From: Acidobacteriota bacterium
GTDB lineage: Bacteria; Acidobacteriota; Vicinamibacteria; Vicinamibacterales; Fen-181
Direction: 5' to 3'
Assembly: GCA_021779795.1 (NCBI GenBank)
Contig: JAJXZZ010000108.1
Coordinates: forward strand, 1 to 9,107
DNA: 9,107 nt
A program made the translations under genes and the position numbers. Of the stretch, positions 1-5,946 are shown piece by piece; the first letter of the stretch is position 1, and each line of letters starts with the position of its first letter. Below the pieces are notes generated by a model. It was not told the origin of the DNA. It did no database searches and was given only the letters and a program-made list of their open reading frames with translations.

Positions 1-879
1 CTGCGCGGCTGCCCCGCGGCCGACGGCCGTGACGAAGGCCACGACCGCCGACGGCTGCGACCTGTGACGCGGCTCGTCGGCCATCACGCTCTCGAACGCG
101 ACCGCGGCTTCGCCCGCCGTCCTGAACGACGACCGCGCCTGCACCTGGCACGCCCGTAAAAGCCAGGCGCGCATCGCCTTCGAACCCAGCAACTGGTGGC
201 CCGCGACGGCCGGGGCGGCGGCGTCGGCCAGCAGATGCTCGACGCCGTGCGGATACTCTTCGCGCCCGATCGGGCGGCCCAGCACGACCGCGAGCGCCAG
301 CATGCCGAGCTGGAACACGTCCGTCATCTGGTCGAGCCGGGCGCAGCCGGCGCTGGGCGGCGCGGCAACCTGGAACGTGTGCCACAGGGCCGAGCGCCCC
401 ATCCGCAGATGCTCGAGCAGCGGCGCCAGCCCGTGCTCCACGATGACCACACGCCCGTCCGGGGAGACGACGACCCGTTCGGGGCCGATGGCGCCGTGCG
501 AGAGGTCGGGACCGACGTGATGAAAGTCGGCCATCGCGCTCAGCACCTGCCAGAGCAGGCACCTGATGGCCCCGGGACTCGGGACAATCCCCCTGGCGGA
601 AGCCTGGCGCAGCAGGTCCGACAGCCTGACGCCCTCCGGGGCGGTCGAGATGACCTGCCACTGCCGGGCAGTACCCGGGGCGCGCTCGACCCGGCGGATC
701 GATGCGAAGGCCGGGTGCTTGAACGCCGCCAGGCGGCTGGACCGCTCGGCGAGCAGCATTTCGGCCGACGGCGAGGCCGACGCTTCCGGGGACAACTGGA
801 AGACGTCCACCGCCGCGCCGTCGGGATCGGTGGCCCGGAACCTCCGGCCCAGTGCGTCCACGAACAGAACAGTGCCCAT
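1..879 (-). CDS. Kinase-fold protein with degenerate catalytic residues (predicted pseudokinase), C-terminus cut off by window edge
   Basis: The frame is open from an ATG at 879-877 to the window edge, giving 293 residues with no stop. A Shine-Dalgarno GAGGGAG (892-886) lies 6 nt before the ATG. The fold resembles a Hanks-type Ser/Thr kinase: an N-lobe with HPAFASI (residues 55-61) where kinases have HPNIV; SHGAIGPER (127-135) where they have HRDLKPEN; VVIVEHGLA (144-152) in place of the DFG segment; AAPP (172-175) at the APE position; and TDVFQLGMLALAVVLGRP (186-203), a good match to the DvwSlG helix. The catalytic Asp is Ala130, the loop Lys is Gly132, the metal-binding Asn is Arg135, the DFG Asp is Glu148, no Gly-rich loop is evident and the VAIK Lys is missing. 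Phosphotransfer is therefore unlikely; a scaffold or ligand-sensing role is inferred. Residues after about 270 look like a linker, so further domains may lie outside the window. It follows malQ on the same strand after 334 nt. Kinase-fold assignment is by eye. Confidence 0.8.
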   Translation of the reverse strand, partial: MGTVLFVDALGRRFRATDPDGAAVDVFQLSPEASASPSAEMLLAERSSRLAAFKHPAFASIRRVERAPGTARQWQVISTAPEGVRLSDLLRQASARGIVPSPGAIRCLLWQVLSAMADFHHVGPDLSHGAIGPERVVVSPDGRVVIVEHGLAPLLEHLRMGRSALWHTFQVAAPPSAGCARLDQMTDVFQLGMLALAVVLGRPIGREEYPHGVEHLLADAAAPAVAGHQLLGSKAMRAWLLRACQVQARSSFRTAGEAAVAFESVMADEPRHRSQPSAVVAFVTAVGRGAAAQ

Positions 880-951
880 GGCCAACTCCCTCGCGTCCTC
901 CTCCGCCTGGGCGTCGCGCTCCTCGATCCAAGGAAAGAGACCAACGCCTCC

Positions 952-967
952 TGCAAGAGTGACACCA
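952..967 (-). promoter_or_regulatory. Possible sigma-54-type -24/-12 site before the pseudokinase gene
   Basis: Read on the minus strand the 16 bases are TGGTGTCACTCTTGCA. They keep the defining GG-N10-GC spacing and the TGG and TTGCA blocks of the TGGCACG-N4-TTGCW consensus, but the middle CACG is not conserved. The site lies about 72 nt upstream of the ATG at 879, a plausible leader length. A match this short can occur by chance in GC-rich DNA, and no enhancer-binding site was recognised. Confidence 0.25.
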
Positions 968-1109
968 CGGAGGCTGGCGGCCGGGACCGTTGGAATTTTG
1001 GGGATTTCGGGCATTCACAGGCCGGAACCATCCGCGTGTCGGCCGTGGACGGTTACCGATCGTGAGGGTGACGTCGAGATCTGTAATCGGCGCGGGAGGC
1101 GAACGCGGC

Positions 1110-1144
1110 CTGAGCCTCTCGGCTCGAGCCTCGTAGCCTGAGCC
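1110..1144. repeat. Degenerate heptamer repeat patch, unit CTGAGCC (reverse complement GGCTCAG)
   Basis: Read in steps of seven, the stretch is CTGAGCC, TCTCGGC, TCGAGCC, TCGTAGC, CTGAGCC. The first and fifth units are identical and the third differs from them at two positions. The reverse complement of the unit, GGCTCAG, is exactly the heptamer repeated in tandem at 2814-2844 on the other side of malQ. GAGCC-TCTC-GGCTC (1112-1125) inside it is a perfect 5-bp stem with a 4-nt loop. It may be a decayed array of the same type, but the degeneracy means chance cannot be excluded. Confidence 0.4.
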
Positions 1145-1163
1145 CTGCCCTTCGGCTCGGATG

Positions 1164-1190
1164 CGTGGTGCCCTCGCTCAGGGCACCCCG
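1164..1190 (-). terminator. Strong GC hairpin downstream of malQ, candidate terminator or REP-like palindrome
   Basis: GGTGCCCT (1167-1174) and AGGGCACC (1180-1187) form a perfect 8-bp stem with a 5-nt loop; after one mismatch two more pairs form (1164/1190 and 1165/1189). It begins about 24 nt after the malQ stop. There is no T-tract on either strand, so it does not fit the classical intrinsic terminator. It may instead be a short palindromic intergenic repeat, since the neighbouring sequence contains further GAGCC/GGCTC inversions. Confidence 0.4.
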
Positions 1191-1213
1191 AGCAACGTCG
1201 AGGGGTGGGCCTC

Positions 1214-2797
1214 TTACCCCGGGCCCCTGTCGTAGCGCCGGCTCCAGCCCCTTAGCGCCTCGGCCCGCTCTCTCGCCTCCGGCACCAGGGGCAAGTCGTC
1301 GGCGTGCCAGGGCAGGCGCCACGTCCAGTTGTGGTCGTCGATCAGGGCCGGCACGTTGATCCGGTCGCGCCATCCGAACACGTCCTGGACCGGCAGCAGC
1401 AGCAGGCTCGAACCCGATGCGAAGAGCACGTCGAGCAGGATGTCGCGCAGCGCCGGCCCGAACGCGCCGCCCGGGTCGTCGAGCGTCGCCGCCCGTTCGG
1501 CCACGCCCGGCGCCGCCAGCGCCTTCGCGCGCTCCTCGTCGTCGAGGCCGTCCCACCAGGCGGCCACCGGGTCGGTGTCGTGCGTGCCCGACGTCGCCAC
1601 CGAGAGGGTCGGATAGCCGGCCGGGTCGCGGTAGGGCTGGCCGGGCAGTTCCCAGTGCCGCTCCCACCTGAACACCTTGTAACCCGGGACCCCGAGGCGC
1701 GCGAGCGACTCGCGGACGAAGTCGGGGACGGTGCCGAGATCCTCGGCGACAATGCGCGCGCCCGAGCCGGTGAAGACCGCGAGCACCTCTTCGCCGAGGG
1801 CGAGCTGCGACGGCTCGTCGGCCGGGTCGAACCGCGCGGGCGATCCGTCGCACGGGAACTGGTAGGTGCGGTAGAAGCCGACGAGGTGATCCACGCGGTA
1901 GCCGTCGTAGAGGTCGGCCATCCGCCGGGCCCGCCGGCGCAGCCAGTCGAAATCGCGCGCCGCGAGGGCGTCCCACCGGTAGGCCGGCATCCCCCACTTC
2001 TGCCCCGTCGCGCTGAACGCGTCCGGCGGAGCGCCGACCGACACGTCCAGGCGGAACGACGGCGTGTCGGCCCAGACGTCGGCGCTGTCGCCGTCCACCA
2101 TGAAGGGCAGGTCGCCGAACAGGCACACCGGGCGGGCGGCCGATTTCGCGTCGCGCCACTGCCGGTCGGCCACGAACTGCAGCCACTTCCGGTAGCGCGT
2201 CTCCGCGGCCAGCTCGCGCTCGGCGCCCACGAGCGCCTCGGCGTCGCGGCCGCGGAGCGGCGCCGGCCACTCGTGCCACGGGCGCTCGCCGAACCGCGCG
2301 TGCAGCGCGCGGAACAGCGCGTAGTCCTCGAGCCACCAGGCCTGCCGGCCGCACCACGCGTCGAAGGCGTCGGACTCGGCCGCGCCTCCGCCGCCGGCCC
2401 GCCGTTCGAATTCCGCGAACGAGACCCGCAGCGCCGGCTCCTTGAGGCCGCGCACGAGCGCGTGGTCGATGGCCGGCGCGCGGCGCGCCGCGGCGAGGCG
2501 GTCACCCCACTCGCGGCCCATGGCCGCCTCGCCGCCGGCCGCCTGGAAGGCCGGCAGCGCGTGGACGCTGATGAAGATCGGGTCGATCGCCATCGCGGTC
2601 AGCGCCGAGTACGGCGAGCGCTGGCCCACGGCCATCTCCTGGATGGGCAGCAGCTGCAGCAGGTCCTGGCCGGCGTCCTTCAGCCACGCCGCGAAGGCGG
2701 GGATGTCGCCGATCTCGCCGATGCCCCAGCTCGCGCGCGTCGGGATCGAGAACAGCGGCACGAGCAGGCCGGCGTGGCGGCCGGGGGGAAGGGGCAT
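1214..2797 (-). CDS. malQ: 4-alpha-glucanotransferase (amylomaltase, GH77)
   Basis: A cytoplasmic 527-residue enzyme that transfers alpha-1,4-glucan segments between maltodextrins, part of maltodextrin and glycogen metabolism. Family signatures run in order: VPLFSIPTRASWGIGEIGD (13-31, the N-terminal GH77 block), SPYSALTAMAIDPIFISVHAL (61-81), GDLPFMVDGDSADVW (228-242), RVDHLVGFYR (301-310) with the expected nucleophile Asp303, AEDLGTVP (351-358) with acid/base Glu352, SGTHDTDP (403-410) with the third carboxylate Asp407, and NVPALIDDHNWTWRLP (481-496). Length is close to the usual 500 or so for bacterial forms. The ATG at 2797 has no Shine-Dalgarno; a TAAGAT box at the correct distance suggests a leaderless transcript. 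It lies 59 nt after the aminotransferase on the same strand, with a heptamer array between. No other glycogen or maltose gene is visible. Function is secure at family level; the exact acceptor is not. Confidence 0.95.
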   Translation of the reverse strand: MPLPPGRHAGLLVPLFSIPTRASWGIGEIGDIPAFAAWLKDAGQDLLQLLPIQEMAVGQRSPYSALTAMAIDPIFISVHALPAFQAAGGEAAMGREWGDRLAAARRAPAIDHALVRGLKEPALRVSFAEFERRAGGGGAAESDAFDAWCGRQAWWLEDYALFRALHARFGERPWHEWPAPLRGRDAEALVGAERELAAETRYRKWLQFVADRQWRDAKSAARPVCLFGDLPFMVDGDSADVWADTPSFRLDVSVGAPPDAFSATGQKWGMPAYRWDALAARDFDWLRRRARRMADLYDGYRVDHLVGFYRTYQFPCDGSPARFDPADEPSQLALGEEVLAVFTGSGARIVAEDLGTVPDFVRESLARLGVPGYKVFRWERHWELPGQPYRDPAGYPTLSVATSGTHDTDPVAAWWDGLDDEERAKALAAPGVAERAATLDDPGGAFGPALRDILLDVLFASGSSLLLLPVQDVFGWRDRINVPALIDDHNWTWRLPWHADDLPLVPEARERAEALRGWSRRYDRGPG

Positions 2798-2803
2798 GGG
2801 AAT

Positions 2804-2809
2804 ATCTTA
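2804..2809 (-). promoter_or_regulatory. Possible -10 box for a leaderless malQ transcript
   Basis: On the minus strand TAAGAT ends six bases before the malQ ATG, so a start at the A of the ATG would place it at -12 to -7. It keeps the critical TA at the first two positions and the final T of TATAAT. The ATG is not preceded by a purine-rich Shine-Dalgarno. No good -35 was found: TTGAGC inside the heptamer array is the nearest candidate, but its spacing to TAAGAT is only 12 nt. Confidence 0.3.
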
Positions 2810-2813
2810 AGAC

Positions 2814-2844
2814 GGCTCAGGGCTCAAGGCTCAGGGCTCAGGGC
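2814..2844. repeat. Tandem heptamer array GGCTCAG, four copies plus GGC
   Basis: Units occupy 2814-2820, 2821-2827 (GGCTCAA, one change), 2828-2834 and 2835-2841, then GGC at 2842-2844. The period is exactly 7. It sits in the 59-nt gap between the aminotransferase stop and the malQ ATG. It is one of three intergenic arrays in this window with the same period and a shared GGCT core. It is non-coding and its function is unknown. Confidence 0.9.
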
Positions 2845-2856
2845 CATGTCACGCTG

Positions 2857-4020
2857 TCACGCGGAGGCGCGGGCGAGCAGGCGCGCCGCGCCTTCGCGGA
2901 ATTCCGCCGGCGGCGGCAGCAGGCTCACCACCACGAACGCCTCGTGCGGGAAGTCGAAGAAGTACCCCGGGTGCGCCAGCACGTGGTCGCGCTCGAGGAG
3001 GTCGAGCACCAGCGACTCCTCGGTCCTCGTCGCCGGCACCCGGACGACGGCTGACCAGCCGCCCTCGACGCGCAGCACGGAGCAGGCGGGGTGCGCGGCC
3101 GCCAGCGCCTGCAGCCCGCGGAGGTTCGTCGTCACCCGCTCGAGGATCTGCGCGCGGACCTCGCGGCCCGCCTCGATGAGCGCGCCCGCGGCGCACTGCA
3201 CCGGCGTCGAGACGGAGAGGAACGTGTCGCAGACGATCTCGAGCCGGGCGAGCGCCGCCTCGACCAGCGGGGCCGGCCCGCCCGCCGCGATCCAGCCGAG
3301 CTTCATCTGCGGCAGGCCGGCCGACTTCGACAGGCCGCCGAGGCTGAAGGTCAGCGCGTCCTGCTGGTCGAGCACGCGCGCCCGGTCGGGCCTCGGATCG
3401 ACGAGGTAGTCGCAGAAGACCTCGTCGCCGACGAGCGCGATCCCGCGCGACGCGCACAGCCCGGCGAGCGACGCGAGGTCTCCGCGCGTGACGACCGATC
3501 CGGTCGGGTTGTTGGGGCTGACGACGAGGATCGCGCGGGTGCGCGGCGTCACGGCCGCCTCGACCGCGTGCGCGTCGATCGACCAGGCGCCGTGGAAGTC
3601 GAGCGGGTACTGGCGGACCGCCACCAGCTCGAGCCGCGTCAGGTGCTCGAACAGCGGGTAGCTCGGCACCGGGACCAGGACGTCGTCGCCCGGGTCGCAG
3701 AGCAGCTTGAAGAGATAGGCATACGCCTCGCTCGTGCTGGCCGTCAGGATCACGCGCGACGGATCGACGGGCGCGCCGGCGGCGGCCAGCTCGGCGGCCA
3801 CGCGCTCGCGCGCGGCCGGCAGGCCGAACGGACGGGGGTGGTACGCCAGCGCTTCGGGCGCCGCGAGCGCGGCCGCGATCCGGCCGGGGTAGTCCAGGCC
3901 CACCCTGGTCGGGTTGGTCTCGGTCAGGTCGATGAGCCGGGCGCCGGCGGCGCGGGCGGCCTGCTCGGCCAGCGTCAGCCGGTTGGGCGCGAGGTCCGAC
4001 GGGGTTCGCGTCGAGAACAT
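2857..4020 (-). CDS. PLP-dependent class I/II aminotransferase, substrate unknown
   Basis: A 387-residue fold-type I aminotransferase. PLP-site features are clear: STSEAY (95-100) in the phosphate-binding region, SPNNPTG (168-174) with Asn171, VGDEVFCDY (197-205) with Asp199 for the pyridine nitrogen, and FSLGGLSKSAGLPQMKLGW (225-243) with Schiff-base Lys232. Two positions are atypical for aspartate-aminotransferase-like enzymes. The Arg of the SKxxxxxGxRxG motif is Lys240. The C-terminal segment that normally reads vRlS, whose Arg grips the substrate alpha-carboxylate, reads VVVS (363-366). The family (amino acid plus 2-oxo acid exchange) is confident; the amino donor cannot be named, and a product other than a standard amino acid is possible. 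The ATG at 4020 has no good Shine-Dalgarno; a TAACGT box 7 nt upstream may indicate leaderless transcription. The gene is divergent from nadA across 142 nt and may be co-transcribed with malQ. No signal peptide or membrane segment is seen. Confidence 0.9.
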   Translation of the reverse strand: MFSTRTPSDLAPNRLTLAEQAARAAGARLIDLTETNPTRVGLDYPGRIAAALAAPEALAYHPRPFGLPAARERVAAELAAAGAPVDPSRVILTASTSEAYAYLFKLLCDPGDDVLVPVPSYPLFEHLTRLELVAVRQYPLDFHGAWSIDAHAVEAAVTPRTRAILVVSPNNPTGSVVTRGDLASLAGLCASRGIALVGDEVFCDYLVDPRPDRARVLDQQDALTFSLGGLSKSAGLPQMKLGWIAAGGPAPLVEAALARLEIVCDTFLSVSTPVQCAAGALIEAGREVRAQILERVTTNLRGLQALAAAHPACSVLRVEGGWSAVVRVPATRTEESLVLDLLERDHVLAHPGYFFDFPHEAFVVVSLLPPPAEFREGAARLLARASA

Positions 4021-4027
4021 CTTATCT

Positions 4028-4033
4028 ACGTTA
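4028..4033 (-). promoter_or_regulatory. Possible -10 box for the aminotransferase gene
   Basis: On the minus strand TAACGT (a TANNNT match) ends seven bases before the ATG at 4020, a spacing compatible with a leaderless start. No convincing -35 was seen, and other AT-rich hexamers (TAGTCT, TAGATA) overlap nearby, so the exact box is uncertain. Confidence 0.25.
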
Positions 4034-4068
4034 GACTAGCCTCAGGGACGGAACCAGGACTAATTCAT

Positions 4069-4146
4069 AGTGGTTAGTGATCAGTGGCTAGTGGTCAGTA
4101 AGTCGCGCGTGACGGACTGATCACTAGCCACTAGCCACTGACCACT
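4069..4146. repeat. Inverted pair of heptamer arrays in the nadA leader, able to form a 31-nt-arm hairpin
   Basis: The left arm (4069-4099) is four heptamers plus AGT: AGTGGTT, AGTGATC, AGTGGCT, AGTGGTC. The right arm (4116-4146) is ACTGATC, ACTAGCC, ACTAGCC, ACTGACC plus ACT. The arms are reverse complements at 26 of 31 positions, and three of the five mismatches become G-U pairs in the plus-strand RNA. The 16-nt spacer is 4100-4115. It fills most of the 142-nt gap between the divergent aminotransferase and nadA genes and ends 16 nt before the nadA ATG. I found no convincing -35/-10 pair for nadA and no Shine-Dalgarno after the repeat. Confidence 0.9.
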
Positions 4147-4162
4147 TCAATCGTCAGCACTC

Positions 4163-5086
4163 ATGACCGACCTGTTCAGCGAGATCGCCCGGCTCAAGCG
4201 CGAGATGAACGCCGTCATCCTGGCGCACTACTACCAGGAGCCCGACATCCAGGACATTGCCGACGTCATCGGCGACAGCCTGGCCCTCGCGCAGGCCGCC
4301 GCGAAGACGGACGCCTCGGCGATCGTCTTCTGCGGCGTGCACTTCATGGCGGAGACCGCCAAGATCCTCAACCCCGACAAGCTGGTCCTGCTGCCCGACC
4401 TGGCCGCCGGCTGCTCGCTGTCGGACAGCTGCCCCGCGCCCGAGTTCGAGGCGTTCGTGAAGGCCCATCCCGGGCACGCGGTCATCACCTACATCAACTC
4501 GAGCGCCGCGGTGAAGGCGCTGAGCGACGTCATCTGCACGTCGAGCAACGCCGAGCGGATCGTGCGGCGGATCCCGGCGGACCAGCCGATCCTCTTCGCG
4601 CCGGACCAGCACCTCGGGCGGTACGTGACGAAGCAGACCGGCCGCGAGATGGTGCTGTGGCCCGGGTCCTGCTCGGTGCACGTCACGTTCTCGGAGCGGC
4701 GGCTGATCCGCCTGAAGGCCGAGCACCCCGACGCGCTCGTGCTCGCGCACCCCGAGTGCGAGGAGCGCGTGCTGCGCCTGGCCGACCACGTGGGCTCGAC
4801 GACGTCGATCCTCACGTTCGCCACGTCGAACCCGGCGACGCGGTTCATCGTCGCCACCGAGGCCGGGATCATCCACCAGATGAAGAAGGCCTGCCCGGAC
4901 AAGGAGTTCATCCCGGCGCCGCCCGACAGCGGCTGCTCGTGCAACGAGTGCCCGTACATGCGGCTGAACACGCTCGAGAAGGTGTACCTCTGCATGCGCG
5001 ACCGGCGGCCGGAGATCACCCTGCCCGAGGAGTTGCGCGTGCGCTGCCTCGCGCCGCTGGAGCGGATGCTGGAGATGAGCGCGTGA
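4163..5086 (+). CDS. nadA: Quinolinate synthase (4Fe-4S enzyme)
   Basis: It condenses iminoaspartate, made by NadB, with dihydroxyacetone phosphate to quinolinate in the cytoplasm. The 307-residue protein is of the short type (about 300 residues, as in Thermotoga) rather than the longer E. coli type. Visible signatures: ILAHYYQ (19-25), GDSLALAQ (37-44), AAGCSLSDSCP (81-91), YINSSAAVKA (110-119), GSCSVH (168-173), HPEC (196-199) and SGCSCNECPYM (257-267). Cys84, Cys170 and Cys263 are the expected cluster ligands; His22, Tyr24, Ser39, Tyr110, Asn112 and His173 match known active-site positions. The ATG at 4163 gives the usual short N-terminal lead to the HYYQ block, but no Shine-Dalgarno precedes it; the leader is dominated by the heptamer hairpin. 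The stop overlaps the nadC GTG by 4 nt, so this is the first gene of a nadA-nadC-nadB operon. Confidence 0.97.
   Translation: MTDLFSEIARLKREMNAVILAHYYQEPDIQDIADVIGDSLALAQAAAKTDASAIVFCGVHFMAETAKILNPDKLVLLPDLAAGCSLSDSCPAPEFEAFVKAHPGHAVITYINSSAAVKALSDVICTSSNAERIVRRIPADQPILFAPDQHLGRYVTKQTGREMVLWPGSCSVHVTFSERRLIRLKAEHPDALVLAHPECEERVLRLADHVGSTTSILTFATSNPATRFIVATEAGIIHQMKKACPDKEFIPAPPDSGCSCNECPYMRLNTLEKVYLCMRDRRPEITLPEELRVRCLAPLERMLEMSA
5071..5074 (+). promoter_or_regulatory. Shine-Dalgarno GGAG that fixes the GTG start of nadC
   Basis: GGAG ends 8 nt before the GTG at 5083 and lies inside the last codons of nadA. It supports the GTG start over frames open further upstream, which would run through nadA. 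Confidence 0.6.
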
Positions 5087-5946
5087 TCCGCTTCGACCTC
5101 GACCCCGCGTTCGTGCGCGAGCAGGTGCGGCGGTTCCTGCGCGAGGACATCGGGGAGGGCGACATCACGACGCTCTGGACGGTTCCCGAGGGGACGCCGG
5201 CCCGCGCCTGGATCGTCGCCCGGCAGCCGTGCGTGGCGGCGGGCCTGCCGGTCGCGGCCGCCGTCTTCGCCGAGCTCGACGAGCGCGTCGCCTGCGAGGC
5301 GGCGGTGGACGAGGGGGCGGAGGTGGCCGCGGGCGCGCGGCTGATGCGGCTGGCCGGCCCGGCGGCGCCGATCCTCTCGGGCGAGCGCGTCGCGCTCAAC
5401 CTGCTCCAGCATCTCTCGGGAATCGCGACCGTGACGCGCCGCTACGCGAACGCGGTGGCCGGGACGCGGGCGTCGGTGTCCGACACGCGCAAGACGACGC
5501 CCGGGCTGCGCGCGCTCGAGAAGTACGCGGTGCGCGCGGGCGGCGGGCGGAACCACCGCGCGGGCCTCTCCGACGCGGTGCTCATCAAGGACAACCATGT
5601 CGCGGCCGCCGGCGGCGTGGCCGCCGCGCTCCGTTCGGTCCTCTCGCGCGCGCCGGGCGGCATCGTCGTGCAGGCGGAGGTGGACTCGCTGGCGCAGCTC
5701 GCCGAGGCGCTCGACGCGGGCGCGCGCGCCGTGCTGCTCGACAACATGTCGCCCGGGCAGACGGCGTCGGCCGTCGCCCTGGTCCGCGGGCGCCCGGGCG
5801 GCGAGTCGATCTGGATCGAGTCGTCGGGCGGCATCACGCTGCAGAACATCCGCGCCTACGCCGAGGCGGGCGTGGACACGATCTCGGTCGGCGCGCTCAC
5901 GCACTCCGCCCCGTCGGTGGATCTCGCGCTGGATTTCGAATCATGA
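5083..5946 (+). CDS. nadC: Nicotinate-nucleotide pyrophosphorylase (quinolinate phosphoribosyltransferase)
   Basis: It converts quinolinate and PRPP to nicotinate mononucleotide, CO2 and pyrophosphate, the last committed step of de novo NAD synthesis. The 287-residue length is typical. Motifs: EDIGEGDITT (21-30), ERVALNLLQHLSGIAT (101-116), SDTRKTTPGLR (133-143) with Arg136 and Lys137, GGGRNHRAGLSDAVLIKDNH (153-172) with His158, Arg159 and Lys169 for substrate phosphate and carboxylates, AEVDSL (198-203) with Glu199 and Asp201, LLDNMSP (218-224), and ESSGGI (246-251). The start is GTG at 5083: it overlaps the nadA stop in a GTGA tetramer, has a GGAG 8 nt upstream and gives the standard N-terminus. 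The frame stays open for 142 codons upstream inside nadA, but that extension does not resemble NadC. Its stop overlaps the nadB ATG by 4 nt, so translation is probably coupled. Confidence 0.96.
   Translation: MIRFDLDPAFVREQVRRFLREDIGEGDITTLWTVPEGTPARAWIVARQPCVAAGLPVAAAVFAELDERVACEAAVDEGAEVAAGARLMRLAGPAAPILSGERVALNLLQHLSGIATVTRRYANAVAGTRASVSDTRKTTPGLRALEKYAVRAGGGRNHRAGLSDAVLIKDNHVAAAGGVAAALRSVLSRAPGGIVVQAEVDSLAQLAEALDAGARAVLLDNMSPGQTASAVALVRGRPGGESIWIESSGGITLQNIRAYAEAGVDTISVGALTHSAPSVDLALDFES

Larger units (their letters stand above)
880..1213. other. 334-bp spacer between malQ and the pseudokinase gene, no gene seen
   Basis: No convincing coding region was found here on either strand; the open frames crossing it are continuations of frames antisense or out of phase to the flanking genes and have no family resemblance. 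The malQ-proximal third (about 1105-1190) holds palindromic and heptamer-like sequence listed separately. The kinase-proximal part contains the Shine-Dalgarno for that gene, a second purine run GGAGGAGG (904-897, minus strand) and the weak sigma-54-like match. The stretch around 990-1015 is locally richer in A/T than its surroundings. Confidence 0.6.

Noticed and set aside
540..1031. Minus-strand frame of 163 codons overlapping the pseudokinase gene
   Set aside because: It is Ser/Arg/Pro-rich, out of phase with the pseudokinase frame, which shows kinase-fold motifs and a good Shine-Dalgarno.
2847..2862. Direct repeat TGTCACGC x 2 spanning the aminotransferase stop codon
   Set aside because: Only two 8-nt copies, partly coding; it may be chance or slippage, and its period (8) does not fit the heptamer class.
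1304..3409. Long plus-strand open frame (701 codons) antisense to malQ and the aminotransferase
   Set aside because: Its translation is Arg/Gly/Ala-rich with no family motif, and it lies opposite two genes with full signatures. Long antisense frames are expected in GC-rich DNA.
4657..5082. In-frame upstream extension of nadC through the 3' half of nadA
   Set aside because: The extension overlaps nadA out of phase and does not resemble NadC. GTG at 5083 has a Shine-Dalgarno and gives the standard N-terminus.
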